From: Acanthaster planci
Lineage: Eukaryota; Echinodermata; Asteroidea; Valvatida; Acanthasteridae
Assembly: GCF_001949145.1 (NCBI RefSeq)
Contig: NW_019091362.1
Coordinates: 7,721,586-7,785,585, forward strand
DNA length: 64,000 nucleotides
Direction: 5' to 3'
Of the stretch, positions 1 to 12,900 are shown piece by piece (the stretch's first letter is position 1; the number at the start of each line of letters is the position of its first letter). A program made the translations under genes and the position numbers. The notes below the pieces were generated by a model that made no database searches, was not told where the DNA came from, and saw only the letters and a list, made by a program, of their open reading frames with translations.

Positions 1-57
1 NNNNNNNNNNNNNNNNNNNNNNNNNNNNNNNNNNNNNNNNNNNNNNNNNNNNNNNNN
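1..57. other. assembly gap (run of N)
   Basis: The first 57 positions are N. The window begins inside or at the edge of a scaffold gap, so anything that starts further left is cut off. Confidence 0.99.
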
Positions 58-1026
58 AGGAACAATAGGGGGTCCCCAGTTGCAGGCAAATACACACTTG
101 TGTGTGTGAGTGTGCTGCCAGTGCAGTGAGGACCTCTCCATAGGTCCACATGTTGTTGGCCTGACTATATGTAGGAGTACATCTTACAAGAGCCAAGAGA
201 GAGGATTGCCAATTACATGCAGCTGGTCAGACAATGAAGCTGGGAACATCTTTTCCAGAATATCTTCTGAAACCGAATTGAAATGTCTGTTCCCATGTCA
301 CTGCTAAACTGGCTGGAACCAATGTTCACCTTGCTGCATATACGTGTAGATGGCAAGATTTCAAGCAAATTAAAAGCAAGCAGAAAGTGTCTTTTGTCTA
401 TTGTTTGTTTATTTGTTGAAAGTGGAATTTTCCTTGGCAAATCAGGAAGAAATACGAATGAGAAGAAATCCAGAATTTTTTTTTGTATCTTTGATTTGGA
501 GGAAACGTACTTAGCATTGGTGTCATCAAGAATGTGGGTCAGCCCTGAGTCGAAAAAAAATGGGGGCCCAGTGGCTACCCTGTCCCCCCCCCCACCTCAG
601 CTTCCACTGCCAGTGTTCTGAGTTTTTAGAATGAGTCCAGGCATGGACTTACCTCAGTGTCATAGATGCTTAAGCTCAGAACCCAAGGACTTTGGTTCCA
701 GCCTAGAGTAATGCAAGAAGGAATAGATTGACCCTCATGTGCCAGTTTGTTGACAAACCTTGTGACCAAATGGGTATTACTACAGTGCATGCCAGACTGC
801 AAAAATACAGTGAAACTAGGGAAGGCCTTCGCAGTTACAGCATACTAGCTCCTGCCCTTGAAAACGAGCAAAAAGGGAGGGGGGCATGCAAAAACCAAAC
901 CTCGTGGCCTTCCCTTCCCCTTTGCTATCTCTGTTTACATGATAAAAGTCAGTCTTGGCAACCCCCAATGACCTGAGCCAAATCTGGGTCATGTGACTTC
1001 ATCAAAACATCCACTTTCTTTTTGGG

Positions 1027-1046
1027 ATGTACATGTACATGTACAT
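1027..1046. repeat. TGTACA palindromic microsatellite
   Basis: Three and a bit tandem copies of the self-complementary hexamer ACATGT/TGTACA. The same motif recurs as short arrays throughout the window, for example near 4767, 7833, 27402, 42845, 43239, 52875 and 55783. Confidence 0.85.
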
Positions 1047-4000
1047 TCTTGGAGCCTACTTAAACAAAGGGTCCCTTTTATGGCCGGGCCACTTAATCAA
1101 CTTGAAAGAAAAAGGAAATAAGGTAGTTGAATATCTGAAAAGGTGATGTATACTGGCAAAACAGACAGCCTTGACTAGTCTTTACTTTACACTGAAATTA
1201 CAACTTCTATGATGCACTTTTGTAGTACATGCAACACCCTGTCCAATCACAAACACACAGGTGGTTTGCTTTTGCACATGGAAAGTGGGTGCCATCTGGC
1301 CAAAACATGCAATTCTGTGAACACTTGGCACAATTTTCAGGGGACAAAACAAACGTGTTTGTGATGTTTATTGTGGAGACCCGTTTTGGGGGGTACCCTG
1401 AATGGGCTGCACCTTTCCCCTTGCACTAGATTCGTAAATTGGGGAAGTTTCTTTGTTGAAGAGTAGGGCTGAGTTTGTTCTGATGCTCGATGATGATGTG
1501 CAAGGTATGCCAGTGCGCTTGGGAACTTCCAAATGGTATACATCCACTGGTATGTGACATAATTATTAACATAAAAATAACAGCATAAATAAAAATAAAA
1601 CAAAGACAAATTATATTTTTAAACAATTAGGAAAATCAGTCCTTAACATAACGTCTCCATGAAAACAAAAACTTTTAGGACCACCTGCCCTACATTTTTC
1701 CTTAAGAACTGTGTCAGCTGGGGAATTCATTCCCTGAAAAAGAAAGACTTTCTGCAGTGGTCAGTGTGCATGCCAAAGCTTACATTGTGTGGGTCCACTG
1801 AGAATGCTTTCAAAAATGACGTTGGCATTCTTTCCCTGTTGAGAGCCAAAAAAGAAGAAAAAGTAGTTTACATGGCGCTTTATTTCAAAAATGTTGATGA
1901 CTTTTAATGTGAAAGCGTTGGGGGGAAGGGAACAAGTTGTGAGGTCGATCTTTTCTTATCAGAGGAATGCAATGTGTTAGGCTTTTGGCACGCTAAGCGG
2001 CCTTTTCACGAGGTGAGCATGGTTGGTATGTGAAACAGCAATGGTCATGTTGCAGGAATCAAGCTTTGCATCTGTTTGCACCCATTAAATTTTGAGGCTG
2101 GCACATTTTCTGCATTTGGCGGGCACTGATAATCTGTGAGAATGGAGAGGGTTGGGCAACTTGGGGCTGCGTTCCCCACCCAAATATTTCACAGGCTTGT
2201 CTCCTGGATTGAACTGAATGGTAGAAGCACCATAAATGGTCAAGTCAGCCTTGTGTTCCGATTTTGACAGTTGCTGTGATGTGGCCTGTTGCTGGTCACT
2301 GCATGGATATTATAATGTTGTAGATATGTGATGTATTTATGCATTGCAATCGTTCCTCGCTTAGCAAAATCACAAGACTGGTTGGATTACATTCAAAGAT
2401 AAAAAGGTCAAAGGTCTTTACACATAAAAGAGCAAAAGGAGGTTTACAAACGTCAAAGCAATATTTTAAATATATGTATTATTTGGATACTTACAAAGAA
2501 TAATTTTGATTGAAGGAAATACATATAGATTATTGTAGAAAAGAAATGAAAATATAAAATTACTGGACGTTCTACAAACACCAAGGTAAAAAGCTGTTTT
2601 TATATCTGTTTGGCATCTAACTGGATGCATCTCTTTACAATCCCTTAGGACAAAACTCAAATGTAACCTTTTCAGGAAGAAGACGATTAAGTTTGTGATC
2701 TTGATTCTGAATCTGACGGAAAAACTTACATGCACATCTTCCTACAATCGGATATCTCAAAGTTGATAGACAACACGGATCTTCCTTCCACATTCCCAAC
2801 CTGCACCATTCTCAAATTTCATTTCAGTGCCATCTTCTTTGAATAATGAATAGAGTGAAGAACCAGTATTTGGTCGACCCGGCTTGGCAATTTTAATGAG
2901 GAATGGACTTTTCGAAAAAAAAGTGCTGATGCTCCAGCTTTAATATGGTTTCCCAATTTTCGGGTAGGTAAGGGGGGTTCCCCAACTGCTTGCCAGACAG
3001 AAATGTGGTCTGCCGTGATAAAAACTGCCGCCACATTTTGCTGTTGAGGTTAATGGCAACCGTAATGTTTTATGCACGTTTATCTTGAATGCAGCCGCAA
3101 CATTTTAAATGTTTACCCTGTTTTCACCAGCCGGAAATAACCTTGTTTTCATTGCAGGGATCACTCCTGTAGATCAGATTTTTGTTCTGGTGATCGTCCC
3201 TATCAGGTCCAATTGCCTCCACATAGCTTCCTCTCTGGAATGTTGAATGTTGTCCCCTTTCCTGTCAAGTTGTTCCTAATATTGGACATTTTATGGAAGA
3301 GACAATAATCTTGTGACTTTACCGCTCAATTCTTGCTTCAAACACTGATTTTATTACCATACCCTGCTTTGTAAGTTGTATGAACGCTTCCTGCCGTCCC
3401 CAACACTCCCCTAAAAGTTTTTCACCCTTTCCTCTGCAGAGGTCTGTGAAATGTATGCTTGTCATAGGTCAAGTGTGCAACAAGTGTATGCTGTAAAGCA
3501 GGAAATTCCCAAATTTCTATGTATTTCCACCACAGAAAACCATCATCATGATAAAGGAGGAATATAATTGTTTGAGAAATGAAAAGCATTCTCAGAAGTG
3601 CAGCATTTTGGGTAAACTTATCAACCATTGTACTGCCTGCAGGGCGCAACTTTACTATTACTTGCAGGAATCTTGGGAAGTCCCTTAATTTGAAATTGTT
3701 CAGTGAGACTTTATCAATTGTAGCTAGTTGTAGCATTTTGCATGGCTGTAAACTGATATTAGTCAACAGACCAGTGCAGTCAATATGGAATTCTATCGGT
3801 GCCTAAATACATATTTTTCTAATGAATTTTCTTACAAAAAATTAATGGGCCATTTCCAATTAACCTCCAGGAACGTATTAAGTTTAATCCTTTTTCTTTC
3901 ATGAAGATATCCAATCATTTGAACTGAATACTCAAAAAGGTGGAATGACCCTGCAGATCCAAAGAATGGTGGTGGTTGAGTTCGCCACTTTTTTATTGGT

Positions 4001-5368
4001 TTCCTAAGTTGTTCCCTTTTCATACCCAAGATCCGCTGATAAAGAACAGTCCATTCTGCATGAAAGAAAAGCTCATCCTGCCATCGTTACAGAGCCCTTT
4101 GTGCTACCTGATCCCTTTGGCTTTTAAAACCTTCCCAACAGCAATTTTGCTATTTTTCACCCAATCAGTGAGTTCTTTGATTGGAGGATTTGGCTTGGTT
4201 GTCTGTGCACTTTTATGCCTTGTCTGAGGGTTGATAAATGTGCACTCTGGTATCTTGACCAAATGGAAATGTCAATCTCTTGGGCGTGGCAGGTTTCATT
4301 TTAAAGAGGGTTAGCAATTCTATTGGAGGAAATATTGATTCAAATGATCCTAACAGAATACATGTATGCCAGCCCTGCCCTTTTCAGTTGTATTGAGTTA
4401 TCTTGTGTATTTTCATCAAACAATTTACACAGGATTTACATCTGTGTTTTATCTACGGTGTTTGCCCTTGAGAATTATGGAATACTATTCTCTCCCACAA
4501 GTTTCAAAGAAATCAGTGTCAAAGCCTGTAGATGATGCTATGTTCACCCTCACCTCCACCCTTAATTTACTGTCTTCTTCTTGATTATATTCATTGTTTT
4601 ACTAGTCTCTAGCAGTGATCACCTACCCACTGACTACGTCATTTGCTATGCATTGGACCTACTCTCAAAAAGCTGAATATACCCCATCAAAGGATGCCCC
4701 ACTGGAGGGGGGGGAACCCACAGGCAAAATCTTCAACAAAAAGTCATGCTTCCAATGCAGTGCTTACATGTACATGTGCATGTACCTGCCTTGGACAGAC
4801 TTGAGGTTATTATTTCCAGTGAGGGGGGGGACTACTGACCTCGCTGCCAGTCACCCTCAAGACTCAACTAAACCAAGTTGCATAAGTTTTTACCATAATA
4901 CAAAGCTTGTCATTGTGAGGACTTATTTAGTGCATTTCAATTCAGAGGTTTGTGTCCTAGCCAGTGAAAGAGAGTAAGATGTATTGTCAGATGTTCTGTG
5001 ATGTGCAGGCATAGGACTTCTCTGCATTTGCTCATATTCAGGATTTTGACCCCGTTCTGATTTTTTTAGAGGTTTAATCATTAAAGTTTTGTTACTGTTT
5101 TGCACATTGCACTGAAAGATACAGGCTTGTTCACTGATAAGAGTAATGAGCCATGTGTTTTATTCCTCCATGAATGAACAAACTCTCATACTCATACTGT
5201 AATACTACAAATATCAAAAATGTATGATAAATTTGTGGTGTGGTGATGATGTATTTAGTATGTGCACTAATTCTACATTGGTTTGGACAAGGAGAAATAG
5301 CAGATCATGAAGGCGATTGTGGCCCATGTGCTGTGTACATATAAACACTCGCATTGTATTGAGGGGGA

Positions 5369-5408
5369 GTCTCAACCCAGTTGACTATGTCTCAACCCAG
5401 TTGACTAT
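5369..5408 (+). repeat. 20-bp tandem duplication, two copies
   Basis: A 20-bp unit beginning GTCTCAACCCAG is present twice in perfect head-to-tail copies (5369-5388 and 5389-5408). Perfect identity suggests a recent duplication. Confidence 0.95.
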
Positions 5409-6719
5409 GTCCAGGAAACTGAAGGAAAAATCAAGATTTTGAAAACTACCAAGCACAACACAGCATTGGTGCAGGTACGAAACAGAACAAAAACTGCACA
5501 TACATGCAAACCTACGGGGTCATCAAGTTGCACCAGAAGGCTGAGGGGAAAAGAATCTTCAATGTCCCTACTCAAAAATTAAACAAATAATAACTGGAAT
5601 AATGTGAGGTGTGTAAACAGCCAACTAGAAATTTCCCTGAAAAATAATCAAATCAGTGTGACAAATTGATTCAGGAGCCATGGCAGCCCTGAGATTCTTA
5701 AGGATCATGGTTTTGTAAAGCCACATGGGATTGGCTGTCTGTCCCCTGCTGGTTGATTGAGGGCCAATCTTGAAAGATTTAAGTCCCAAAAAAGCACAGG
5801 AAAACTTTCTGGTTGCCTTTTTTCCTTAGCCAGGACGAAAGTTTACATGTTTTTGTTCTAAAATAAAAACCTGGAGTTGAGGATCTCTTTACAAAGGATC
5901 AGAGAGTTTTCTCAAGGTATCTCTGAATATTTAAAATTTTCTCCCAAACTAAACTTAGGCCTGATTTCCATGAAGGTCTGATGGTGTGTCTTCCAGCCAG
6001 ACTGGAACCATTGCAAAGTTTTCTTTGCATTTGGTTTCAAAGGCAACATGGGCCTACCCAGGTATGGGGCAGTTGGGACCACAAAGGGGACCTTGACGAT
6101 TGGTAGAGGGGGGGGTGAATAGTTAACAGTACATGTTCACCTTGGCTGCATATAATACATACATCAGGAAGGATAAACAACCAATTATCCACCCAGACCC
6201 CAAGTTTTAACAAGGTAAGTGATGTTAAAGGATAGTGGTTATTGCCCTGTGGTTATTATGGACCGGGCCTGTTGGTTCCCCTGCAAAACCCTCAGATGTA
6301 CACGTACATTTTGTCAGTATTATCCAATGATAATGGCAGTTTCTGATAGGTTTATGCAAGGCCCTGAATGTCGGGTACTGTCAGAAATCTGCCAAATAGC
6401 AGGTAGGCTATTGGTTTGGCCTGAAGTGTAAATATACAGGTGAGTCATAAACCTTTATATGGAAATGTATTTAATTAAACATTGTAAGAATCTCGGCTTC
6501 ACAGTTGAGATACCCTTTTTGTACATGTTGAATATCAGTAATTTTCCTTGTGAGGCCATGTAACTTTCACCATGCAAAGCTTCAAATTTTACTTCATTTT
6601 CCTTGTATTCTATGAACAAGGGATACTGATGATGATATCGTTATTAAACTGCGTTGTTTTGATATTTGGATATACATGTAGGCTGAAATAGCATGCGCAT
6701 TTTAAACTTTCCCCCTTGT

Positions 6720-6985
6720 GTTTTGTTTTCTGCGTGGTGAGACAACATTTCTTGGTGGGTAGAAATAGGATGTTGAATCTATGTTACCACGGTTATGTTC
6801 AGCCGTTTGCACCGAAATGGCAGCACGGGGCTGGTATACTCCCCAGGGAGCTGAGATGGTTTCAAGAATGTTCAGATGAGATGTGAGCCCAATGTGCAGA
6901 GATAGTGATAATATGTGTGTCATGAGCGCCTTTGTGGCTGATACCGGCTCTTTACAAATGCTTTTATTATTATTATTATAATTTA
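6720..6985 (+). repeat. putative SINE-like interspersed repeat with TTA-rich tail
   Basis: The segment ends in a phrase with GAGCGCC and GCTCTTTACAAATG followed by (TTA)n at about 6963-6981. That is the kind of tail seen on short tRNA-derived non-autonomous elements of marine invertebrates. The 5' end is not well defined and no target-site duplication was found, so the left boundary is a guess. Confidence 0.35.
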
Positions 6986-9900
6986 AATTAGTATTACTAT
7001 TATTAGATTAAAAGTTATAAATTGGAGCCTGAATGCACATGAAGAAAGGCTGGTTTGTTGTGCAATACCATCTGCAAGCGGTTTACGGCCGATAACTTGT
7101 AGAGCAGCTTTCACAATACTTCCAGCATTTCTGGGGGCTCTCTGAGCATTATTCTGATCATATTTGAATTATTCTCAACCCTGAAGAACTCTGTGATTGG
7201 AGTTGGAGTTGATAGGGGGGGAGTGTGGAATGGTTTTATTAGTTGATAGACAGAGCTTTAAAATAACATTTCGGACCTTGCTCCTTGGCCAGTGCCATTT
7301 AGCTCAGCAGTCAGTGATCGCAGGAGGTGACTTACCTAGGAGTGTTAAAATGCATGCCCTTGGCCTGGTCTGAGTTTCTTTTGTCAAACAACCACCAAGG
7401 TTACATGGGTTGTTAGCATAGGATGGCGAGATCATATTGGCAATGGTGGACAGACACCACAGGTCATTGTTGGTTAGTGGCAGGGGGTACTGGGTAGGGA
7501 TTAGAGCTAAATCAGAGCCCAAGCACCATGTAATAAAAGAAACCCAACCTAGAATTATTGACATGGCTGTTGCTGTGATTGTGGAGTAAATGAACTTAAT
7601 ACCACTGTATATTTTAAGTGTGAGGTGTCATACTTTTTTCACTCAGACATTTTCCTGAGTGGGAGTGGAATTTAGTCTTTGTACATCACAAATTATCATC
7701 ATCTCATAAAGAAAATATTTTGAAAACCCTGCTGTACATTTTTATTCAAATTTATTTTGCAGCATTCCAGTTGGCCTGATGTATGCTGTAATTCACGAGT
7801 AGGCCTTACATGTTGCGGAAGAATATACAGTACATGTACAGTGTACAGGCATGAAACCAGCAGATTTTAATATAAGCATGAGCTCTCACATTTTCATGGT
7901 TGCACTGTTGCATTGAATATTGTTTGTAATTTCTTGGAATTGTTTAGGTACAAAGGTACAAAGCAAGTCTGGTTTCAGTAGGTAAGGACTTGTTTCAAAA
8001 ACTTTGCTTCCACAATGTCAAAGAGCCCAGAACGGCACCCTTTGCACATCAGCGTCCAAATTTGCATAAGTTGCTTTGTACAATGCCATTGGTCACAAGT
8101 CTCATGCAGCTCGGCCAATCAGTGCGCAGGTGGGTGTGGCCTAGTCAGAGTGGGTGTGGCTTTCAACTAGACTGCCTGGAAATTTGTATTATGGTGGTCA
8201 TCAGACTTTGTTCACCTGCTGGGTTCTGGCAACCATATTCATGGCTGATTATTGGAAGGGGAATAGAAATGACTGAATTAACCTAAATAAGGTGCAGTTA
8301 GGCAGGTGTTGCTATCACAATCGGTGGTTTTAATGGCATGACGATGCATGCCTTTACATCAAAACAAGGGGTAGCCTTCAGCTGTCTGCCTGACCAAAGT
8401 ACAAACTATTAACTACAAAAGACAACCACATCACATCATATCTTTTTTTTCATTTTGTACTGAACAGTAACTGGTGCATTTGCTGGTAACAGATGTTTGT
8501 TTTGAAAGGTTTTATTTTGTGCCAAACACATAAATAAGACTGACTGAATGGGTTCCAGAACTTGTTGTGGAGTTCTCTGTTATGTTTGTGTGTATTTTTT
8601 CAACCAAGAGCCCTGTTTGCTAATGTTCCGTAAAGTGAATCGGTTTAGTATATTCTTGAGCATTATCTTTAGAGAATAATTGATGGTTTTGCTACACCTC
8701 AGGGTCTACAATTATCTTTGCAAATGTTCACCATCTGTGCTCCATCCTAAAATCTGTCAGTCTTGGGCTGTTTTCCTCATGTTTTATTAGGTATATAAGC
8801 AGTAGAAAGTTGTACCAAAGAAATGCCTGTTGAAACAAAATGGCCTCAAATTTAGTAAAGGCTTGTTACATTTTTTATTTTTGACCCTTCCCCTATTACT
8901 TCCCCTGACCTAAACTCCCCAGATGAAATTAAATCCACAAGGGTCCTTTTAAGGAGTTGGAAAGGTACAACCCACTCTTTTTTTGACATGAGCTTAATGC
9001 TCCCTTAATGTTCAATCCAAAAGAATGTGGTTTCCATACATTTTGTATTTTGAAAGGTTTCTGGCCAAAATAGGGGGGGGGAATTAAGGTTGAAAATAGC
9101 TGAATGTACGCAGCTTTTTTAGCTTTGTTAACAAATTGGAAATGCAGAGGGATAAGGATCAAATGCTGGGGATTTATAACGCATTATCAGTGTACAGGTG
9201 ATACTGCTAAATGAGCCAAGAAATATTGATTTTGAGGTTAACAATTTCCATGAAACCACTAAGCACACAACAGTTTAATTTGCAGCAATAATTGATCAAC
9301 GTTATATATGACATTATTAGCTGATTCCCTCTCAACACTACAAATTTTGCTCTGTAGGATTGGGGTTGGTTGACTTTTCTGTTTCTTAGTAACCCACCAA
9401 CACAGTTGCAAAGCTGGTATTGTGCGCAACAGCATCTTCTCTTTAGAATTTGCATTCAGGTCGAGCATCTGGCATACTGTTGGCCTTAAAAGTCTTCAGT
9501 GAATCCTTTCAACTGAAGGGCTACCAACGAAGTCTGCTAATCATGCTCTCAGGGTGTGTCTTAATAAAACCCCAGCTTCAATAAGGCATTGGGTAAGGGT
9601 TTTGTTTTGGGAATAAGGGCCAGTTCTGGAGACCGGATGATACGTCTGCCTGAGCCCCATGACCTGGCTGGCCAAAGCGAACTACTTAGGCATAGGTATT
9701 GTGTGTCTGGGAAGGGGATTGTCTGTTGGTATTTGGGTGTTGAGTTGAGACCCCTTTAAGTTGAGATTTGAAAAGGCATAGGCAGCAAAGCCTTACCCAG
9801 AATGCACGCTTGCCTCATTTTGTTCAGTCTACCTGTACTTTATAAACAGAAACACAGCGACCAAACAAGAAGTGCCCTTTCTCAGTTTCTTTATTATTGA

Positions 9901-12900
9901 AAGGAGCCAAGTATTTAACCACTCATTACTTTCCCAATCCCAGTCTTTAGTAGCAGCAGTTGAGGCTGATTATGAAGGAACCTTTTTTTTAAAGCTGGAT
10001 TTAAAAGGAAAACACTCAGAAAACAGGATTGCAAAAAACATGACAAATAGTTCTGATCAAAAGGTACCATAATGGGTTTTTTCTTTTCTTTTCTTTTCTT
10101 TTTCTTTTTTGACAGCAGGTTCATATGCTGACGTATATTTCATCCCTTCGGAAGCTTGTCAGAACTGCAGTCCTTGAATGGTAACACGCGCAGCTGGGTG
10201 TTTGGAGACTAAGCTAAAGGAAGGGGCACGTGCCACTTTCCCCTCAGTGTGATCGTGCATATCATAGATCTTTAGTAGCAAAGCTCTCTGTTCTTTCTAC
10301 CCACTCGTTTTGTTGTTTCTCTTGTTCCTTTCATTTGGCATCAGTTTGTAATGGGGATTTCTTGTTGTCTATCTTTGAAAGCTGCGCATGACTGCTTTTT
10401 GTTAGCTTTTTTTTTTAACCAGGTGGTGTGATGTGACAATTCTTGTGAACGTCCCTGGTGTAATGCCAACAATTCACTGCATCTGCATTGGACAATATCA
10501 TCAAGTACAAAGCCTCAGATCTAGCAAGAGTGCCTCAGTGTAAAGGCATTCAGAAACACCCACAAAGCGCCCTGTGAACAATTTTTTCACCCCCCCTACT
10601 TTTTTCATCAGTGTAAAAGCACCCATTTGGCTTGAAACACGTGCAATTAAAGTACTGGAAACCCAGCTTTTTACAGACCCATGCATGAGTTATTCAGGGT
10701 TACCAGAGTTTCCGGACTAGTTCTTTTGTTCCCATCTTCTGCATGGATGGGTTAGAGAGACAGGCTGGGACCGGATAGAACTGGTCTTTGAACCCAAGTG
10801 TTGAGCAGAAAGAGAATTGTGGTTTACTGGTCCAAATTTGAAGGTAGTGTGTAGTATAGCTGTGTGGGCAGTTGGTCATTGCATGAGAGGCCACTTAGGG
10901 GGTTCTGTTTGAACACTATTCGTCCTGCACCTTAATGTTGGGGGCGGAGAATTATTAGGTAAAGGAGGTTTCTGTTGATGGGGAATGGAGGGAATTGGAC
11001 TAATATGCGCACCTCTTCCCAAATAATTTTTCTCACATCAACTTTTTGATGTGCGAAAATATTCACACATTTACCTTTCTTTCTTTGAATGTGAGCAGTA
11101 TACTCAATTCTAAAATAATGGGTTTCCTTGAAAGCTTTTTCCTATTTCCTAAAATACAGTTATTCTGTCCTGTCTTTCCCCAATATTTTCAATCAGTTGT
11201 TAACCCATTTTCCTTCTTGGTTTCCAACATATTTTGCTTGGGTGGGTACATTCTGGATATGTCTTGGAAGCTAATCATTTTCATAGTCTTTGTCATTCTG
11301 ATTAAGTAAGTTCTTTCATTGTTTTTCTTCTCTTGTTCCTGTAGATTTTCAGTCTTTCAGGATTTTTTACTTGTCACAGTTTTCACTCTAGTGGAGCACT
11401 ACAATTCCCCACCTTCCCAAAAATATTCCAGTCAGACTTCCCCTGTTCCCATCATGGAATGCTGTCTTCCCAAATGGTCAATCACTTCCCCGTATCACAT
11501 CGTCTGATGCTAAGAATATTGACCAGTCCAGAAGGTAAACTGGTCTAGTTACATTGCATTGCTGGCTTCAAACTCTCTCCATTCAGAATGCCTATGCCAG
11601 GCCTCATTCCTGCCTCTTTTGCATATTAGTTGGCCAGGTGCAGGCTAGTTTTGTTCCTTCTTCCACCAAATGATGAACTGTGATAACCTGTTGTGTCAGA
11701 ATTGTTGCCCACTTTCAGATTGTAAGTGATTGAATTAGGTGATTTCAGCCCATCTAGAAAATCTTAGACCCATGAAAAGGCAGCACACTTGCATAATTAT
11801 TTCCTTTTTTCTGTTATTTTGTAAAAAGTTCCATATCTGCACTCTGCTTTGCTTCTGATAATGTGAGCTAGTGCCCACAGTGATTGATTACGCTCACTGT
11901 TGTAAATGCAGGTAGGAGATATCTGCACTTTTTTCTTTAAACGCACATAATAATTATTGACCTCAGTAACATTTAATGTAGGATATAATGTTTTGTCACC
12001 TGGCGGACTCATAGCACCTGAGGCATAGCCCAAGGTGCTGTGCATCCTGAGGGTATATATGGAACATTGTAACAGTCAATGTTTCTTCTGGACTGAGAGG
12101 GCTCAATTTTCCTAACAACAGAGGTTCCTTTGGTCAGCACTGCACTTCGCAGCAAAACGAAGACTTCTGACCAGCAAGGCTCTTTTCAACTGATGAGGGG
12201 GTACTTCTGCTGAAGGTGTTTACCTCCTTTTTGAATTGATTGCAATAATGCCCCACCTGAAGGTCTTGGATTTAACAGAAGTGACAAGTGTCAAGTCTGT
12301 TTCTACACAAAAGATGTACAACATACGATGACTTTGTGCATCACGGTATCAGTTTGTGTTAGTCGCATGTGACTTGATCTAAAGCAATATTTTTACAATA
12401 GCATTTTTGATATAAGGCTTAGTTAAACTAGTTTGGGAGGAAAATCTACTTGTGTCTTCAAGCTTAGCAGACATTATGTTCAGGAACTTATGCAAAGAAA
12501 TGAACTTCAAACGAACTTAACAGTTGACAAAAATTGCAGCTCTCCAAACAGGTCTGTTTCTCAGGGATCTGAATCGTAATCAGACGTTGGTGCACTGACA
12601 CCAGAACCCTCATAATGGATAGAGCAAACCAGCTTTGGAATCACTCATTGAGATCCAGATCAGTGTGAAACAAAATGGCCCTGGCCAGTTCACTGCTCCC
12701 CCTAGTGTCAACTGTGTGGTGAAAGTATATAGCAGAAGTACCAATGAATATTCTGATTAACAGTCTTTCCATTTTAGTTTGGACTCTGTAATGGAGACCA
12801 GTGTATGATTTCATGGTATGATGTCACTGATGTGTGATGTCCAACAGGGCATGAAAGTAACATGCTTTTTCTTATTACTCAGACACAAGTTTATTCTAGA

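Larger units (their letters stand above)
58..6719. other. non-coding, CpG-depleted DNA
   Basis: No convincing gene is seen. Open frames are short and lack paired splice sites. The stretch is AT-rich and poor in CpG, with homopolymer tracts (ten C at 584-593, eight G at 4707-4714), TGTACA palindromes and a two-copy tandem duplication at 5369-5408. It reads as intronic or intergenic DNA. Confidence 0.6.

Noticed and set aside
584-593. G- and C-runs as quadruplex or regulatory elements
   Set aside because: These are single homopolymer tracts rather than four-run motifs, and they are scattered without relation to genes.
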